A DNA stretch of 64,000 bases from Prunella strophiata (Eukaryota > Chordata > Aves > Passeriformes > Prunellidae). Both the position numbers and the translations under genes were made by a program. The stretch spans positions 69,781,056 through 69,845,055 of the forward strand of contig JAZBQD010000014.1 in assembly GCA_036583965.1 (NCBI GenBank), in the 5' to 3' direction. Positions 25,164-37,300 of this stretch are shown here, piece by piece (the first letter of the stretch is position 1; each line of letters starts with the position of its first letter). The notes under the pieces were generated by a model that was given only the letters and a program-made list of their open reading frames with translations, ran no database searches and was not told where the DNA came from.

Positions 25164-28100
25164 AGAGCCCGAGTGAAAAACATGTGGGCAGCACTATGTT
25201 ATTTTTTTCTTCCTTCTTCTTCTTTTTTCTTTTTGTCACAGGCTCCTTGAGAGCTCAAAGCTGAGGGATATAAAGCACTTTTCACAGGCAGACAGTCACG
25301 CAGGGAAGCATGCTCATCACTGATGCCCTGCAGAAAGGCAGTGGGCTGCCCAGACTCTCTGCACAGACGGGAAGTCTCCTTGCCTTGGGCGCCTGGAGCG
25401 CTGCTGTCCCTTCCCTGAGCCTCGCCAGCCAGAAGGAAGGAGTAAGAAAGAGCCCTCTGAAGCCTTTCAGAGAGCCAGAAAGGTTCCCCAGATGCTTTGT
25501 GTTAGAGCATGAAGCAGCTTGAGGGCTTTGCTAGGGGGAACAGTCACATCCCTGGGTGGGGAGGAGGATTCGTGGGCAGCACATGAGGCTTTGGAGTCTC
25601 AGCTACGTGGGACCCCACTTCAGAGAGGTTATAAATAATAAATATATCAAGAGCAGCCAAATGATTCTCAGCACACCACGCCATCCCGCTCCAAAACACA
25701 CGTGGGCAGTGCCAAGCCCCAAACTCTGGCACTGCAAACTCCAAAACTCAGCAGCCCCACCTCTGACACCCTCCCCAGGTGAGACCCGGCGTGGAGCAGC
25801 ATTCCACAGAGCCAGCATCCTTCTCAGCTCTGCAGGAAGCTGCTCAGGGTTCCCTTCCTCACAAGAAACTGATTCCCGCACGGCGTTAACCCTCAGTGCA
25901 CACCCCGAGCGAGCATCGTGAGACCTTGCCAGGCTCCGCGCACGAACCCAGCCCCGGCACGGCGAGAGGGAGCTTGGTGCTACTGCAACCCCTCGGCATC
26001 GGGAGGCAGAGACAAAGCGGTTCAGTAAAAGGAAAAAGATGCAACACAAAAGGGGCGCCGGCGTCTCTCCTCCCCCTCCTCAGCCTGCGAAAGTGGAGGA
26101 ATTGATGTGAAAGCCCCCCGGGATGGGGCTGCCACAGACGGAGCTCAGCCGCTCTCCTGCCTCCGCTCAGCCTCACCCAGCGGCTAGCAGGCTCTCTGCG
26201 CCGCAGGGAGGGATGCTGGCAGGTGAATCCGGTGAGGAAAAGCTCAAATATTCCCTCTCCCCGCAAAGGGAGAAGTTCAGCATCTCCCTTCGGGCTTGCA
26301 GCATCCCTCCCCAGCCGGGCTGCGCGCACAGCGCGTTCGACAGCAGCCCTCGGTGCCTGCGAGGCAGCTCCGATCATCGAGCAAATGCTTCCCTACAGCA
26401 CCGTGATTGATCATCAGCCCGGCTTCTAAAACACCCGTCTTGGACATAAACAACGCTTAGATCATGCGGCTGTCATTTATTTCGCGTGGTATCGACACCG
26501 CCGAGCGCCACACATTTAGGATGGGACAGAGAGAGAAAAAGCCTTGGAGTGGTCCTGTCGGGAAGGAGACACCCCCACGGAGGGTGGGTCTGGCCAGAGG
26601 AGGGGAGAAAACCCCAGGTTTTCGTGCCGGGGCTGGGCTTGCGTGTTTAAACCTGGCTGCACACGCGAAGCACACACACACACATCTGTTGCACCGCTTG
26701 GAGCCCGGCTTAGCGAAGGATCCCACACACAAAAACAAACAAAACAAACAAACAATCACGCACTTCCCCTGGCAAAAAAAAATAAAAACCACAAGCAAAA
26801 CGCTGCTCGCATCCCCTGCACCTCCAGCCAGCGGCTTAGGAGGGGGGAGGAAGCACCTAATCCCACGCTGGGAGGCACACGCCGTAATTAAAATCACAGA
26901 GACGCCAAAGCCCGTGCCCCCCGTGCCCCGCTGGTCCTGCCCGCTCGCGGATTTCTACCAACAACACCCGGGGGAAACAGAGGGCAGGGAAAGAAAATAA
27001 GTTAGCGCGCTTTCCGCCCTCCAAAATATTTGTGCACGCTCGAGATAAGTCCCTAGAAGGCTGCGAGCATCGGCGGTAAAAATCCCCTGGCACCGTCATT
27101 GTTCCCGCGGATCGAGAGCATCCCCCGGCAGTCTCGGGGGTCCCGGTCCGAACCTCCCCTCTGCAGCACTCACCCCCACGGTTCGGGGAGCTGCAGATCC
27201 CCCTCGCTTTTCCCAAAACCTCTCTTCCCAGAGGCAGCGGAGGGAAGCCGTGGACAATCAGGTGCGTTTCCCGGCGGCAGGGCTGGGAAGCAGCGCGGGG
27301 TGTGGAAGTTTTTCGGGAGAGGTGCGGAGCCACACGCGTTCCACCGGGTCCTCCCCGGCAGGGCGAGCCCAGCCCCGCATCCCTTCCCGGCACCGGGAGC
27401 AGATGGAGCCCCGCGAGGAGGATTTCCTCCGGGCTGGCGATGGAGCAGCCACATGCAGCCGCTGCAAACCCAAACAGCCCTGCTGGGGCTGAGCGAGCGG
27501 GTTTGTTTGTCTGGGAGGAACTCAGCTGCTGCCGGAGTATTAGATTTCCAGCGAAACAACGTGGATTTCCAGCAAAACAACGCGCGGCTCGGTGTTCAGA
27601 TCACTTCTCCCCGGTCTACATAATTTAAGGGCATATGTCTGATAAACGCAGAGCATCAATACGCAGGTTTCGGTTGCAGCACACACATGCACCGAGGGAA
27701 AGGAGGGAGGCTTAGCAGCGCTGACTCCGCAGCCGGGATTTGGGCAGGAAAACTCTCCGGCACCTTGCAGGAAGGGAAGCGACGGGGGTCTGCCCTTCCC
27801 GCTTAGGTGTTCAGCACCGGGGCTGGCCGCTGTCCCCATCCATCGGTCACCCGGGAGGTGTTATCCTCCCCGGGAAGAGGGCTCTGCCTCCAGCCCCGTC
27901 CAGCTGCAACCTCACCGGGAGCAGGAAAAGTTTGCAAATGCCTCCAGCCCCTTCGCCCGAGGAGAGCTGTGGAGCATCGGAGGGGGAAAATGCCCCCCGA
28001 GGGGAGGAAAATCCGCAGCCGGGGGATGCCGAGGGTGGTGAGGGACGGGCTGAGCCGCCGGAGCCGCTACCTCCGGGGAGAAAAGTTGAGCCTTGTGCAT

Positions 28101-28502
28101 GGGGAAAAAGCCATCGGGGACCCGGGAAAGGGGGACACCGGGCACCGCGTCCCCTGCGCGCTGGGGATGTGGAGAAGGGGGGCTCCCCGCCGCGCCCCCC
28201 GCCCAGCATCCTCCCAAGCCGGGCCGGGAGGGGCCGTGCCCGAGCCCCCCGGCTCAGCCCGCCGTCCGCGGGGGTCCCTCCACCCCAGACCCCCTTCCCG
28301 GGACCCGGGGTGGGGAGAGCGGCCTCCCGGAGCCCCCCCTGCACTGCCGCCAGGTGCGGAGGGCAGGCACCGCTGCACCCCGCCAGCCCTCCCGGGGCAT
28401 CCTCCGGGGCATCCTCCCGCTGCCCGGGCGGGGCGGGGGGCTCCTTACCTGGGAATGCTCCTCGCTTGCTTTGGGTGGGTTTTGGTGTATATAGATATGT
28501 GA

Positions 28503-28503
28503 G

Positions 28504-28534
<31 letters not shown>

Positions 28535-28535
28535 A
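28503..28535. repeat. (TA)n microsatellite beside the putative exon 1 donor
   Basis: TA units interrupted by TTTA, present in both copies of the duplicated block. Confidence 0.9.
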
Positions 28536-28606
28536 TATTTCTCTCCTTTCCTTTCCCCCCACTTCAGTCTTCAGAGCAGGCGCCGCATTGACACTGCAGA
28601 TGGTCT

Positions 28607-28646
28607 CTGTGTGCGTGTGTGTGTGTGCGCGTGTGTGCGTGTGTGT
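28607..28646. repeat. (GT)n/(GC) microsatellite
   Basis: A GT-rich alternating purine-pyrimidine tract with embedded CG, in a CpG island; a potential Z-DNA former. It recurs in the second copy near 41061-41100. Confidence 0.85.
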
Positions 28647-29103
28647 CTCTCTCCAATCCCAAATACTCCACGGAGGCGGAACACGGAGCCCCTCTCTCTG
28701 CACTGGGCAAACCGTGTCTGGCTCGCCCAGAGCCGGGCTGGGGGGGGAGAATGGAGGGGGGGAAAACGCAGCTCCAGTTTTCACTCCCCCCCCCAAATCA
28801 CCCCTTCCCTCCCCTCCCTCCCTCCCTCCCCCAGCCCTTCCCCCCCCCCCCCGCCTCTAAATCAGCCAGGAGTGGGGGAGCCGGGCAGCGGAGCTGCAGG
28901 CAGGGATGCGGGCAGGGGATGCAGGCAGGGATGCGCTACGGGGCCATGCCCGGCTCCGCGGCCTCCCGCCCGCCGGGGAGGGCTCGCACTGCGGCTGTCT
29001 CGCCAGCCAGCCCTTCCTCCCCAGCCCTCCTCTCCAATGGTGGCTGCGGAGCCGGCTTGGACACCCAGGCTCTTTTGCAAACACAGGCACACACCCCTTT
29101 CCG

Positions 29104-29129
29104 AAAAAAAAAAAAAAAAAAAAAAAAAA
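29104..29129. repeat. Poly-A tract
   Basis: 26 A here; 24 A at the matching place in copy 2 (41562-41585). Confidence 0.9.
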
Positions 29130-29621
29130 TTGAAAAAAATAACCGGAGAGGTGTAGAAGTGCTGTGGTAACAGCAGCCCAATGCACGGGGGAGGGATAAT
29201 AAAAATAATAAATAAAAAATTGAAGCGGTAATAAAAATCCCTTTCTATCCTTTTTTCTCTTTCTTTCCTATTTTTTTTTTTTAGCTTTGCAGAGAGAGTG
29301 GCCGGTTGCTCCTCCTTTCTCCAGCCCACCCACCTCCGGGAGAGGGGAGAAGGCGGAGGAGCGCAGGTTGTCTCTGGAGGGGGTCCCCCAAGGCGCTTTT
29401 CGTCGTCCTAAAGTTTGCAGGGGATGGGGAAAGGTTTGGGGCCGGGGAGGGGAGCGGGGCCGCCTGCCGGGGCTGCCAGCGCCGCCGCCGCCGCTCTGCC
29501 ACGGCTGGAACTCCGGCTGCCTGGATTCCTCCTCCTCCTCCGGTGCCTTCCCTCGCTCCTACTCACTACTGACACCTAGGATCTCCAGCCTGATTGGGCT
29601 AATTGGGAAACGTCTCTGCCC

Positions 29622-29648
29622 AAAAAAAAAAAAAAAAAAAAAAAAAAA
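29622..29648. repeat. Poly-A tract
   Basis: 27 A here; 25 A at the matching place in copy 2 (42078-42102). Confidence 0.9.
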
Positions 29649-30469
29649 GGAATAAAACACAAAACCCACTCACGGAATCGACCGCATCTCGCTGCCTGCC
29701 CCCATCTGCTCCTCAGAAGAGCTCTTCCCGGCTTTGCCTGGCATCTCCCTTCCCTTTTCCCTGCCTTCCCTTCCCTCTCCGGGCTGTGCCCCGCTGCTTT
29801 GCTGCGGCTCGGACCCAGCGAGGAGCAGGGGAGAGCGGGAGGCTCAGGGGAAGATCAATCTCCCAGCTCCGGCGAGCAGTAATCCCGGAGAGCGGCTGCA
29901 AGCTGCTCCCCTGGCCCGGGCTGCCTTTAATTCCCGGCAGCCGCAGGAATAAAGGTATTTTTTTAGAAGCTGTTGGTGCTTCCTACCTGAGTTTGGTGTC
30001 CCCCAGGCTGCCGGGGAGGCAGACCCCACCCCAAAAGTTCATTCCGTGTGTGAGAGCCGCACTCCTCCCTGCGGGTGATGCCAGGGCAGGCAGCAGGCGG
30101 TGGGGAGGGCAGGGATGCTCTCAGGGTGTTGATAGCAACAGGGCTGCTCCCCAGGGAGCCCCGATTCCCTGAGGATGGGCGCCTCACAAAGGTCTGAAGA
30201 GGAGGAGAAGCAGCTGGGTGAGATCTCCTCTGCTTCCAGAGGGGTTGACTGTGCTCAGGCCAGGGACAAAACTCTGCAAGTGACCCTGCAGCTTCCCCTT
30301 CCCCAGCAGGAGGCAAAGGCATCCGGCAGGGGTGCAGGGGATGCCCGGGAAAGGGGGTCCCAGCACCCACGGCAATCCATACCCCAGATCAGAGGCGGGA
30401 TTTGCCTCTCCAGGGGTTGTGCAGCACCAAACACAGCAGGACTCCCCCTCCTCCCCACGGCCTCCACCA

Positions 30470-31110
30470 TTGACAGAAAATCAGGCTTAATCCGAGCTTA
30501 GTATTTTTAATTATCTTAAATTTATGCCACAAAGCACGGGGGCCGGGGGCTGTCTATTTGCATCCTCTGAGATATTTATTTAGAAACAATATCATGTTTT
30601 CCTTAAAACAAGTTTTATCTCCCGGGCGCGTGCCTGCGTGCGCGCCCGTGTGTGTTTTGCCTGAGCTCTGGTTTACATTTCCTGATGGATGGATGGGGAT
30701 TCAGAGCCCTTTTTTCTTTTTTTTCTTTCTTTTTTTTTTTTTTTTTTAAGGTGGTGCATAAAATGTATTTATTATTCTTTATCTCCTACCTCTCGCAAGG
30801 AGTCATTTGTTTTCATTCAGAGAAATGAATGCGATGTGAAGCCTGAAGAGTAATAACACAGCGAAATGACAACGGAGGAGCGAGACAGGAATCTGAGAGA
30901 TACAATGGCAGGTTAGTAACCTCTAAAGATCACTGCTGCTCTGAGTGCTACACTGTTATTGAGTGTCCAGCCTGGCTGGCAGCTCCATTTAATAAAAACA
31001 TATGAAAATCTCAAGGAAATTTGGTTTAAAACCTGTCCCGCTAAACACGGATAATCTGGATATGCCCAGATTACTCTCCACTAGCTGGTGGGGAGGGAGA
31101 AATTAATACC
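30470..31110. promoter_or_regulatory. Possible conserved non-coding element upstream of the CpG island (copy 1)
   Basis: AT-rich, mostly unique sequence with many developmental-factor-like words (TTTTAATTATCTTAAATTTA, ATTTGCAT, GATATTTATTTAG, TAATAACA). It is interrupted by a T-rich run at about 30710-30747. It recurs almost unchanged at about 42890-43535. Inference from composition only. Confidence 0.35.
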
Positions 31111-34100
31111 AGTTCTTTCTGCTTCTTAAGACAATGGCAGGAGTCAATAGATGTTTGGGTTCATGAAGGAGTGAGTGACAAATGAGACTTTATTTATAGG
31201 CCTTTTCATGAACCGGGCAGCGGGGGCGGCAAAGGGTTAGGGCTGGAAAACCCAAATGACCTCCCCTGACCTGTGAACTTCTGCAGCAAAAGGGCCCAAG
31301 GACAGGGAGGGCTCAGGCTCACCCTGGTGTCATCCAGTGGATATTTGTCCCCCCAGGTCACAGCAGAGATCACAGAGAGGTGCTGGGCACCCCCTGCTCT
31401 GCTCCAAGGGGAAAACCAAGCAGCACCAAAGCTGCCTCAGCATCATCTGGGATGAGGCAAAATCCTCTTGTCTCCATCCAAACAACCTCACACACCTGAT
31501 TTCCCTCCCACTGCCCTAAAAGGTCCCCCATTGCCCATGAAGTCCTGGGTGCCAACAGCCTCCCTGAATCCCTCTGTGGTTCCTCCCTCACTGATGCATC
31601 CTTTCATTTCTTGCCTGTTACCTGAGCCACACACAGTGACACACAGGAGTCACTTCCACCAACACCCAAAGAACTGAAAACACCTATTTTTGCCAGGACA
31701 TCCACCTGTACACTTTGATACTCCAACAACAGAGGATGAGCCAATTAGGAGAAAGAAGAAAAAAATAATGTAAAAAAATTAAAAAGAAAAAGGGAGAGAG
31801 AAGGAAAATCTAAGTTAGATTGTGCGGGGATTTTTCTATTATCCTTTCCCCCCGCCATTTTACAAGTTTGTGAAAGCAGCGCGGTGTTTAAGTGGCTGGA
31901 AGCCGGAGCTGGCTGTTACAGCTCCGGGCTGCAGCGAGCGCAGGCGGCGCTCAAACCCAACATCGCAGCGCCACCTGCAGCGACCGCGCTTGGTGGCACC
32001 TGCAAAATCCCTCAAACCGGGACAAGCCTTCCAAAAAATAGCCCGGGGAGAGGGCTGCAGACTCAAAATCTTGCTCCTCCAGGTCTCTTTTTCACCCCTT
32101 ACTCCCTTCCAGTCTTTCAGGTCCTTTCAACTTGCCCCTCTCTGTTGATACACGAAAGAAAATTGGCCTCTCCTGGGTAGCTGTCACCATCCCTGCTGCT
32201 GACAAAGGATGTCTTTATCGTGCTTGTAGAGGGTGGAAAATTCGGTGCAAGCTGGTTTAAAGCTGGGCCGGGGCTCTGCGTGCTCACTGTGACACCCCGG
32301 GGAGGGACAGGGGGAGCTCTGCCCCTAAGGGCAGCTCTTGGTCTGGCTTCAGGGGTGTCACTCTCTCAGATTTTGGCAGTGCTGTCAGCTTCAGGAAAGG
32401 TTGTGCTGATAGAAAATGAGATGAGATTGCTACCCAAAAAAAAATGTAAGAGAAGTGTGCAGGGAAGAGCAGGATTGTGTCACTTGGTCACCTTGCCTCC
32501 CCCTTCTTTTGTAGCATTGTACAACCAATTTTGGGTGATGGGTGGAGAAAAAAGCTCTTGGGAGGGTCCATCTCAGCCACCCTCTGTTTGTGGTTTGTCC
32601 AGCATTTCCTTGGAGTCTGGGGGGCTTCCACACTGGATCCTCTGAGAAGCCCAGGCACAGAGCAGAGGGGTGCCACGTTCCCTTTCTCCTCTGCCACTGA
32701 TTTGCTGCACAGCCTCTGGCAACTCCCTTAACTCCCCTGCCAGTTTCTGCAGGGATGTTTTTTGGGGCAGTTTTTATGGTAGGACATTTATAAATAACAT
32801 TTTTATCAGTTATCCAGCATCTCCCTCTTCCCAGCCCTTCAGCAGGCATGATGAACTGTCAAACAGAGGCAAGGTTTGCCTTTATTTTTTTTTTTTTTTT
32901 TTTTTTTTTTGACCACTTGTTTGGATGTCTTTGAGGGAAGCAAAATCTCCATTTATGTTGTCCCAGGGTCAAATCCAGCAATTCACAGCAGCCACAGACC
33001 TGCAGGGTCTGACTGTCCCCTCCCTCTCTAGAGCTCCTTCCCATCAGGGTGTGCTCCAGTCCATGTTAGCACCTGGATTCAGACACCAACTCACCAACCC
33101 CTCAAGTTAAAGACTTCCAGAGTTCCCAGCCCAAGTTTCCCCTCTGCTGCAATTTCATTCCTGTTTTCTCCCTTCCCATTCCCTCTTCTCTGCCCCCCTG
33201 CTCCAACTCCAATCTCCTCAGCAAAGTGCCACTTCCACAGAGGACCTGCCCTTCCAAGCAGCCCCAGGGATGAGAGAGATGCTCATTCCCCATCCCCACC
33301 CACCCACCCACCCCGAGGGGATTTATGATCTACTCAGGCCGACAGCATCATCTGCACATCTTCCCACCCCGCCCCAACCCTCCCCTTGCCCTCCTTGCCC
33401 TCCCCGTTCAAACTCCCCCAGGGACAATTTTTCTCCTTCCCCCTTCAAATATTTGCCGAGCATTATCGCCTCTGGTCACACCCAGGCTGTCATTTGTCCA
33501 AACAAAACAGCAGGAGGAGGGACAGGGGAGAGGGGCAGGTGGACGGAGGCAGTGAGATGGGAGCCAGGGGAGCAGTCAGCCCATAATGATAAGGGCACTG
33601 CAAAACCCAGGCTGGGACTGGCCAATTTAATGAGGGGATGCCTGAGAGGGGACCGAGGGAGAGGAGTGAAAGGGAATAATATTGGAAGCAGGCAGGTGGA
33701 GTGATAAGATACAACTGCAGAAAGTCAGAGAAATTCATTGTTGTTTCATTTTGGAGGACAACACCAGGAGGAAGAGCAATCAATCCCTGCTGAGGAGGGC
33801 TGGAGAGCTTTGGGGCAAGATAAGCAGGGATGAGATGGAGAAATGGGTAAAGAGTCAGAGGGAAACAGTCCAGGGGGCACACAGGAGGAGCTGGAGACTG
33901 TCTGGAAGGAGAGAGGGAAGGCTGGATTCAGCTGAGGAGAGGCAGCCCTTAAATCAGAAGAAATCCAAAGGGAAATGAGACAGCCTGGAGAGGGGAAGGG
34001 CCTTATCCACAGATCAGGGCTTTGATTGGGATTCAGAACCTGGGCCAGACCTTTGCTTGCTGTGCAGCTCCTGGGTGGATGCTCCAGTGGGTTCCAGAGA

Positions 34101-34343
34101 AGAGGGTGAGGAGCCAGGATAGAGCTGGGCAGGGATTTTCACAGAATTTGCAGTTGGTAACACTCTAAGAAAGGTCTTTTGGGGAAGTTTGCCTTCCTAG
34201 ATAGTGGGGGAAAGGATACAACACAAAAATGTAATCTTTACAGGCCTACCAGATCGCAAAGCTAATGTGGGGATGTTGATGGAGGATAATCAGGATGAAT
34301 AGGGGGGGGGATTTGTAAATCTAACTTGGAATTTCTCTCTCCT
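31111..34343. other. Non-coding sequence, right part of copy 1
   Basis: No coding exon was recognised. It contains a 25-T run (32886-32910), a pyrimidine-rich stretch (33.1-33.4 kb) and an AT-containing block at about 33.42-33.60 kb that may be regulatory. The last 300 bases (34.04-34.34 kb) differ from copy 2 by many single-base indels, as expected close to a contig end. Confidence 0.5.
32886..32910. repeat. Poly-T tract
   Basis: 25 T; 26 T at the matching place in copy 2 (45304-45329). Confidence 0.9.
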
Positions 34344-37300
34344 TATGCGTTCTTTCCCCCTAATCTTTTTTTCCTCTGCCCCCTATCTCGGCTCTCGCCT
34401 GCATTATATTCTATGTTCCCCTGTGCAGCTTTCTTATTTCCACAGCAAAGGATCTGTGTGGAGCTGCTGTGTTGCCTGGTGCGTTTTACACCTTCTCCAG
34501 GAAGAAACGGTGCCCGAAGCACCCTGGCTTTGCAGATCACTGCGGAGAAGCCCTGCCCTGGGCGGGCTGATCTACCAAAAGGGATGTGCTATTGACCTGC
34601 TCCTCCGTTCCTCACAGGGGGGGTTCCCTGTAGGATGTGCACCATGGAATGCACAGAGGCATGGGGAATAACCCATAAATGATAGTTCTTACCAAGCCTA
34701 GTGTAGGGGAATTGAATGCTGCCTTGATGGCTGCTGAGGCTCACTGTGCTACTTTCCTCCAAAGTGCGGGGATCATGGAAGCAGCGCCGGAACACTGCGG
34801 GATCCCCGAGGGGTGCGGGGGGGCGGCTTTCTGTGTGGATTTTGTATATTTCCTTTGCTGGAGACAAGCACTGTTCCCACGCGGTGCTGCCTTCGAGGCG
34901 CTTCCCCGCCACGCCCGTTGATAAAGATTCATAATAAGTATGCAATGCATGAGCGCTTGGCGTGTGCCGGAGCCGGGGGCGTGAGGCCGCGTGGGCCGGA
35001 GCGGCGAGCCTGAGGTCGGGTTAGGATAGGGATCGGTGGATGGGACAGCGACGGGCCGCGCCGCTGAGGTGTGCTGGAATGGACGGGGTCCTGGCGCGAA
35101 TTGCGAGTGCGCGGTGAGTGAGGCGGGAATCCGCGAAAGCTGACCGGCGGAGCGGCGGGAGCTGGCGGAGCGCAGGCGGAATCTCGAGTGAGGGAGCAGT
35201 TAACGCGCCTTGCGGGAGAGGATACTGGCGGTGAGTGCGGCTGCGGGTGCCAACACAACCCTCCCCACCAGCGCTGGGAAGGAAAACTCCCCTGCCACCA
35301 GGGCGTGCAAAGATCATCGCGGGACCAGTTGCGTTTTAAAAAAACCCTTGAATTACTGCAGGTTTTTTTGTCCATGATACCAGATGGGATTCGTTAAGGA
35401 ATATTCAACAATAAGTCGTGTTTGTTATGTAACGATAATAACCGAAATTCTGCCTTCATATATTTAAAGGTTCCTAGTTTCCAGGAACTTTGACCATCCA
35501 ATAGTCATTGATCTAGATCTCTGGCAGTTGGAGCCTCAGGAAAGGCTTACTGGTTATATCCTGTCTATAGCCAGGGTAAGGAGTCTGGACTTCTCGATAG
35601 GCAGGAGGAAATAAATTTCATCTTATAGTAAACCCCCCCACAGGCTCAGTACATGATCTTAAAAGAGCAAAAAAAATTTAGGGAACAATGTTCAGCAGAG
35701 CCTGATCAGCATCTGTTCCATTTCCTTAGAATCCTCAACTGTCCGTGGTGACCAGAAGGAGGGTGAACATGTGGATTTACAGTATTTGTAATTTTTGCTT
35801 GCAGACCTCTCGTTACCATTCACAGCCATTAGAGCAAACATTAACATGGCAAGCAGTTTCATGATGAGGGCTGTTCCCACCAGCTTTCTGATGTTCCTGA
35901 TCTCGTACTGCAGCGCACTCGGTTGTCAGGGCATGACAGAGGGAATATGGGGTTACAGGTTCATTCGTACCAAACTCGAACATATACAGTTCTTGTCCTG
36001 CTGTGGAGCACGTGTGCTTGTGGTGTGAGCACGTGCAAGGTGCTCAGAGAGCTTTGAGTAAGGGATGGTTCTGCTTGCAAAGAAGCAGAGCGAAAGGAAC
36101 ATGAGTAGGTAAAGAAGAAGAGGTTCAGGAATGGTTGCTGGCAGAATTCCCACACACACATCCCTCTGTAAGGGGCGTGGCTATCCGGAAGAGTCATTGA
36201 GTTGTCAGTACCCAAATTAGGCTGCATGAAGCACAAAATTACAAATACTGTGAACCAGACACCCTTCTTCTGTCACCACAGGACCAGTTGAGTTCCTTAC
36301 AGACTCTGTAAGGAAACTGCTGATCCAGGCATACCTGAACACTTTCCCTGAGAAGTTCATTGTCCATTTAAGATCCTGTACGGGCCTGGAGTTTTTACTG
36401 TAAGAAATGACCCAATCACGGTCATTTTCACTCCTGCCATGTTCCATACTTGAGGTAAAGGCTGCATGCATCGGTAAGGGGCAGAATGCTGGATCCAGTC
36501 AGCATTTCACAGGCTCCAAGCTGACCAATCTGATCAATGACTATTATGGTCAAAAGTTTCTGAATGAAGGGCAGAAACCTGTAAATATAGTAGGTAGACA
36601 TAAATTTTGGCTATTACAGTGCATTAAACAAACATGATTTGTGTTTAAATAAGGATTTCCTTAAACAAATCCTTAACAAAAAAAAAAAAAAAAAAAGTTG
36701 CAGGTAATTCAAGGGGGTCTGACTTTTTTTTTTTGTGTTTTTTTTTTTGAAGGTCTACAATCTGATTCTATGAGAAAATTGCCCTTTGTTCTATTTCTGG
36801 AATCCTCATCCCTACATTGGGTTCATGATAATCCTGTTCCGCCCCAGAGCTTAGGTTTGGCAAGAAATAATCCAGATAACTGGTTGGATTCCAGCACACC
36901 AGCAGTGGCAGAAGGAAAGAAAGCTCTTATCTTGCTGTTCTTATGACCTGACTTCCTAAGGAAATGGCTTTATGGAGCTGTTGCTGTGAGTCATGTTCCT
37001 TGGTAATCTCTGGAGCTTGGGGCTGGTTTAGGTATCTTTGGAGAAACAATAAAGAGTTATAGTTTACAAATAAGAGGCTCCTTGGGTTTTATGTAAATGC
37101 CATACATTAGTTAAAAACCAGAGTCCTTGTTTGTTCTGCTATGGCTCTGTAGGGACTGATCTGTGTGGGACAGGAGAATTCCCTGTGGAAAGTCTTCTTG
37201 GCTCAAGCTGCAGAGGAAAGCTTGGCAGGGACCAGCAGCCCACACAGGGCAGTTTGTGGGGCCATGTGTCAATGCAGGGAAACTGAGCCTGCAGTTTGTC

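Larger units (their letters stand above)
28450..29000 (-). other. PLXNA4: Putative non-coding first exon of PLXNA4 (start undefined)
   Basis: On the minus strand, GCATTCCCAG|GTAAGGAGCC at 28449/28448 is a near-perfect splice donor. The sequence before it has no long frame joined to PLXNA4, so the exon would be 5' untranslated. The true exon includes base 28449 and its upstream end is a guess. Partner acceptor: 1436. The same donor is preserved in the second copy at 40903. A (TA)n stretch (28503-28535) and a (GT)n stretch (28607-28646) lie inside or just upstream. Confidence 0.45.
25860..30150. promoter_or_regulatory. CpG island, probable PLXNA4 promoter region (first copy)
   Basis: Base composition shifts to high G+C with dense CpG for about 4 kb, unlike anything else in the window except its second copy. 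It lies upstream, in the minus-strand sense, of the PLXNA4 coding exon, and contains minus-strand consensus donors at 28449 and 29987. Large developmental-gene CpG islands of this type usually hold the promoter and non-coding first exon. The exact transcription start cannot be fixed from sequence. Long open frames here result from stop-poor GC-rich sequence. Confidence 0.7.
26726..34343 (+). repeat. Long direct repeat, copy 1 (about 7.6 kb), likely allelic or false duplication
   Basis: Colinear with 39001-46743 in the same orientation. The coordinate offset drifts only through small indels (about 12275 at the left end, 12430 by 27.55 kb, 12400 at the right end). The middle matches nearly perfectly, with scattered substitutions and short indels of allelic type, such as a 15-base block near 30.10 kb missing from copy 2. 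Confidence 0.95.

Noticed and set aside
27740..28591. A 283-codon plus-strand frame, with others of similar size, in the CpG island and its copy (for example 40023-40949)
   Set aside because: GC-rich sequence is poor in stop codons; the products are proline/glycine/arginine-rich without domains, and the frames shift between the two copies through indels, so no coding constraint is seen.
36660..37080. A-run followed by sequence ending in AATAAAG: possible processed transcript or LTR
   Set aside because: No body matching a known mRNA, no target-site duplication and no paired terminal repeat could be recognised; kept only within the description of the unassigned segment.
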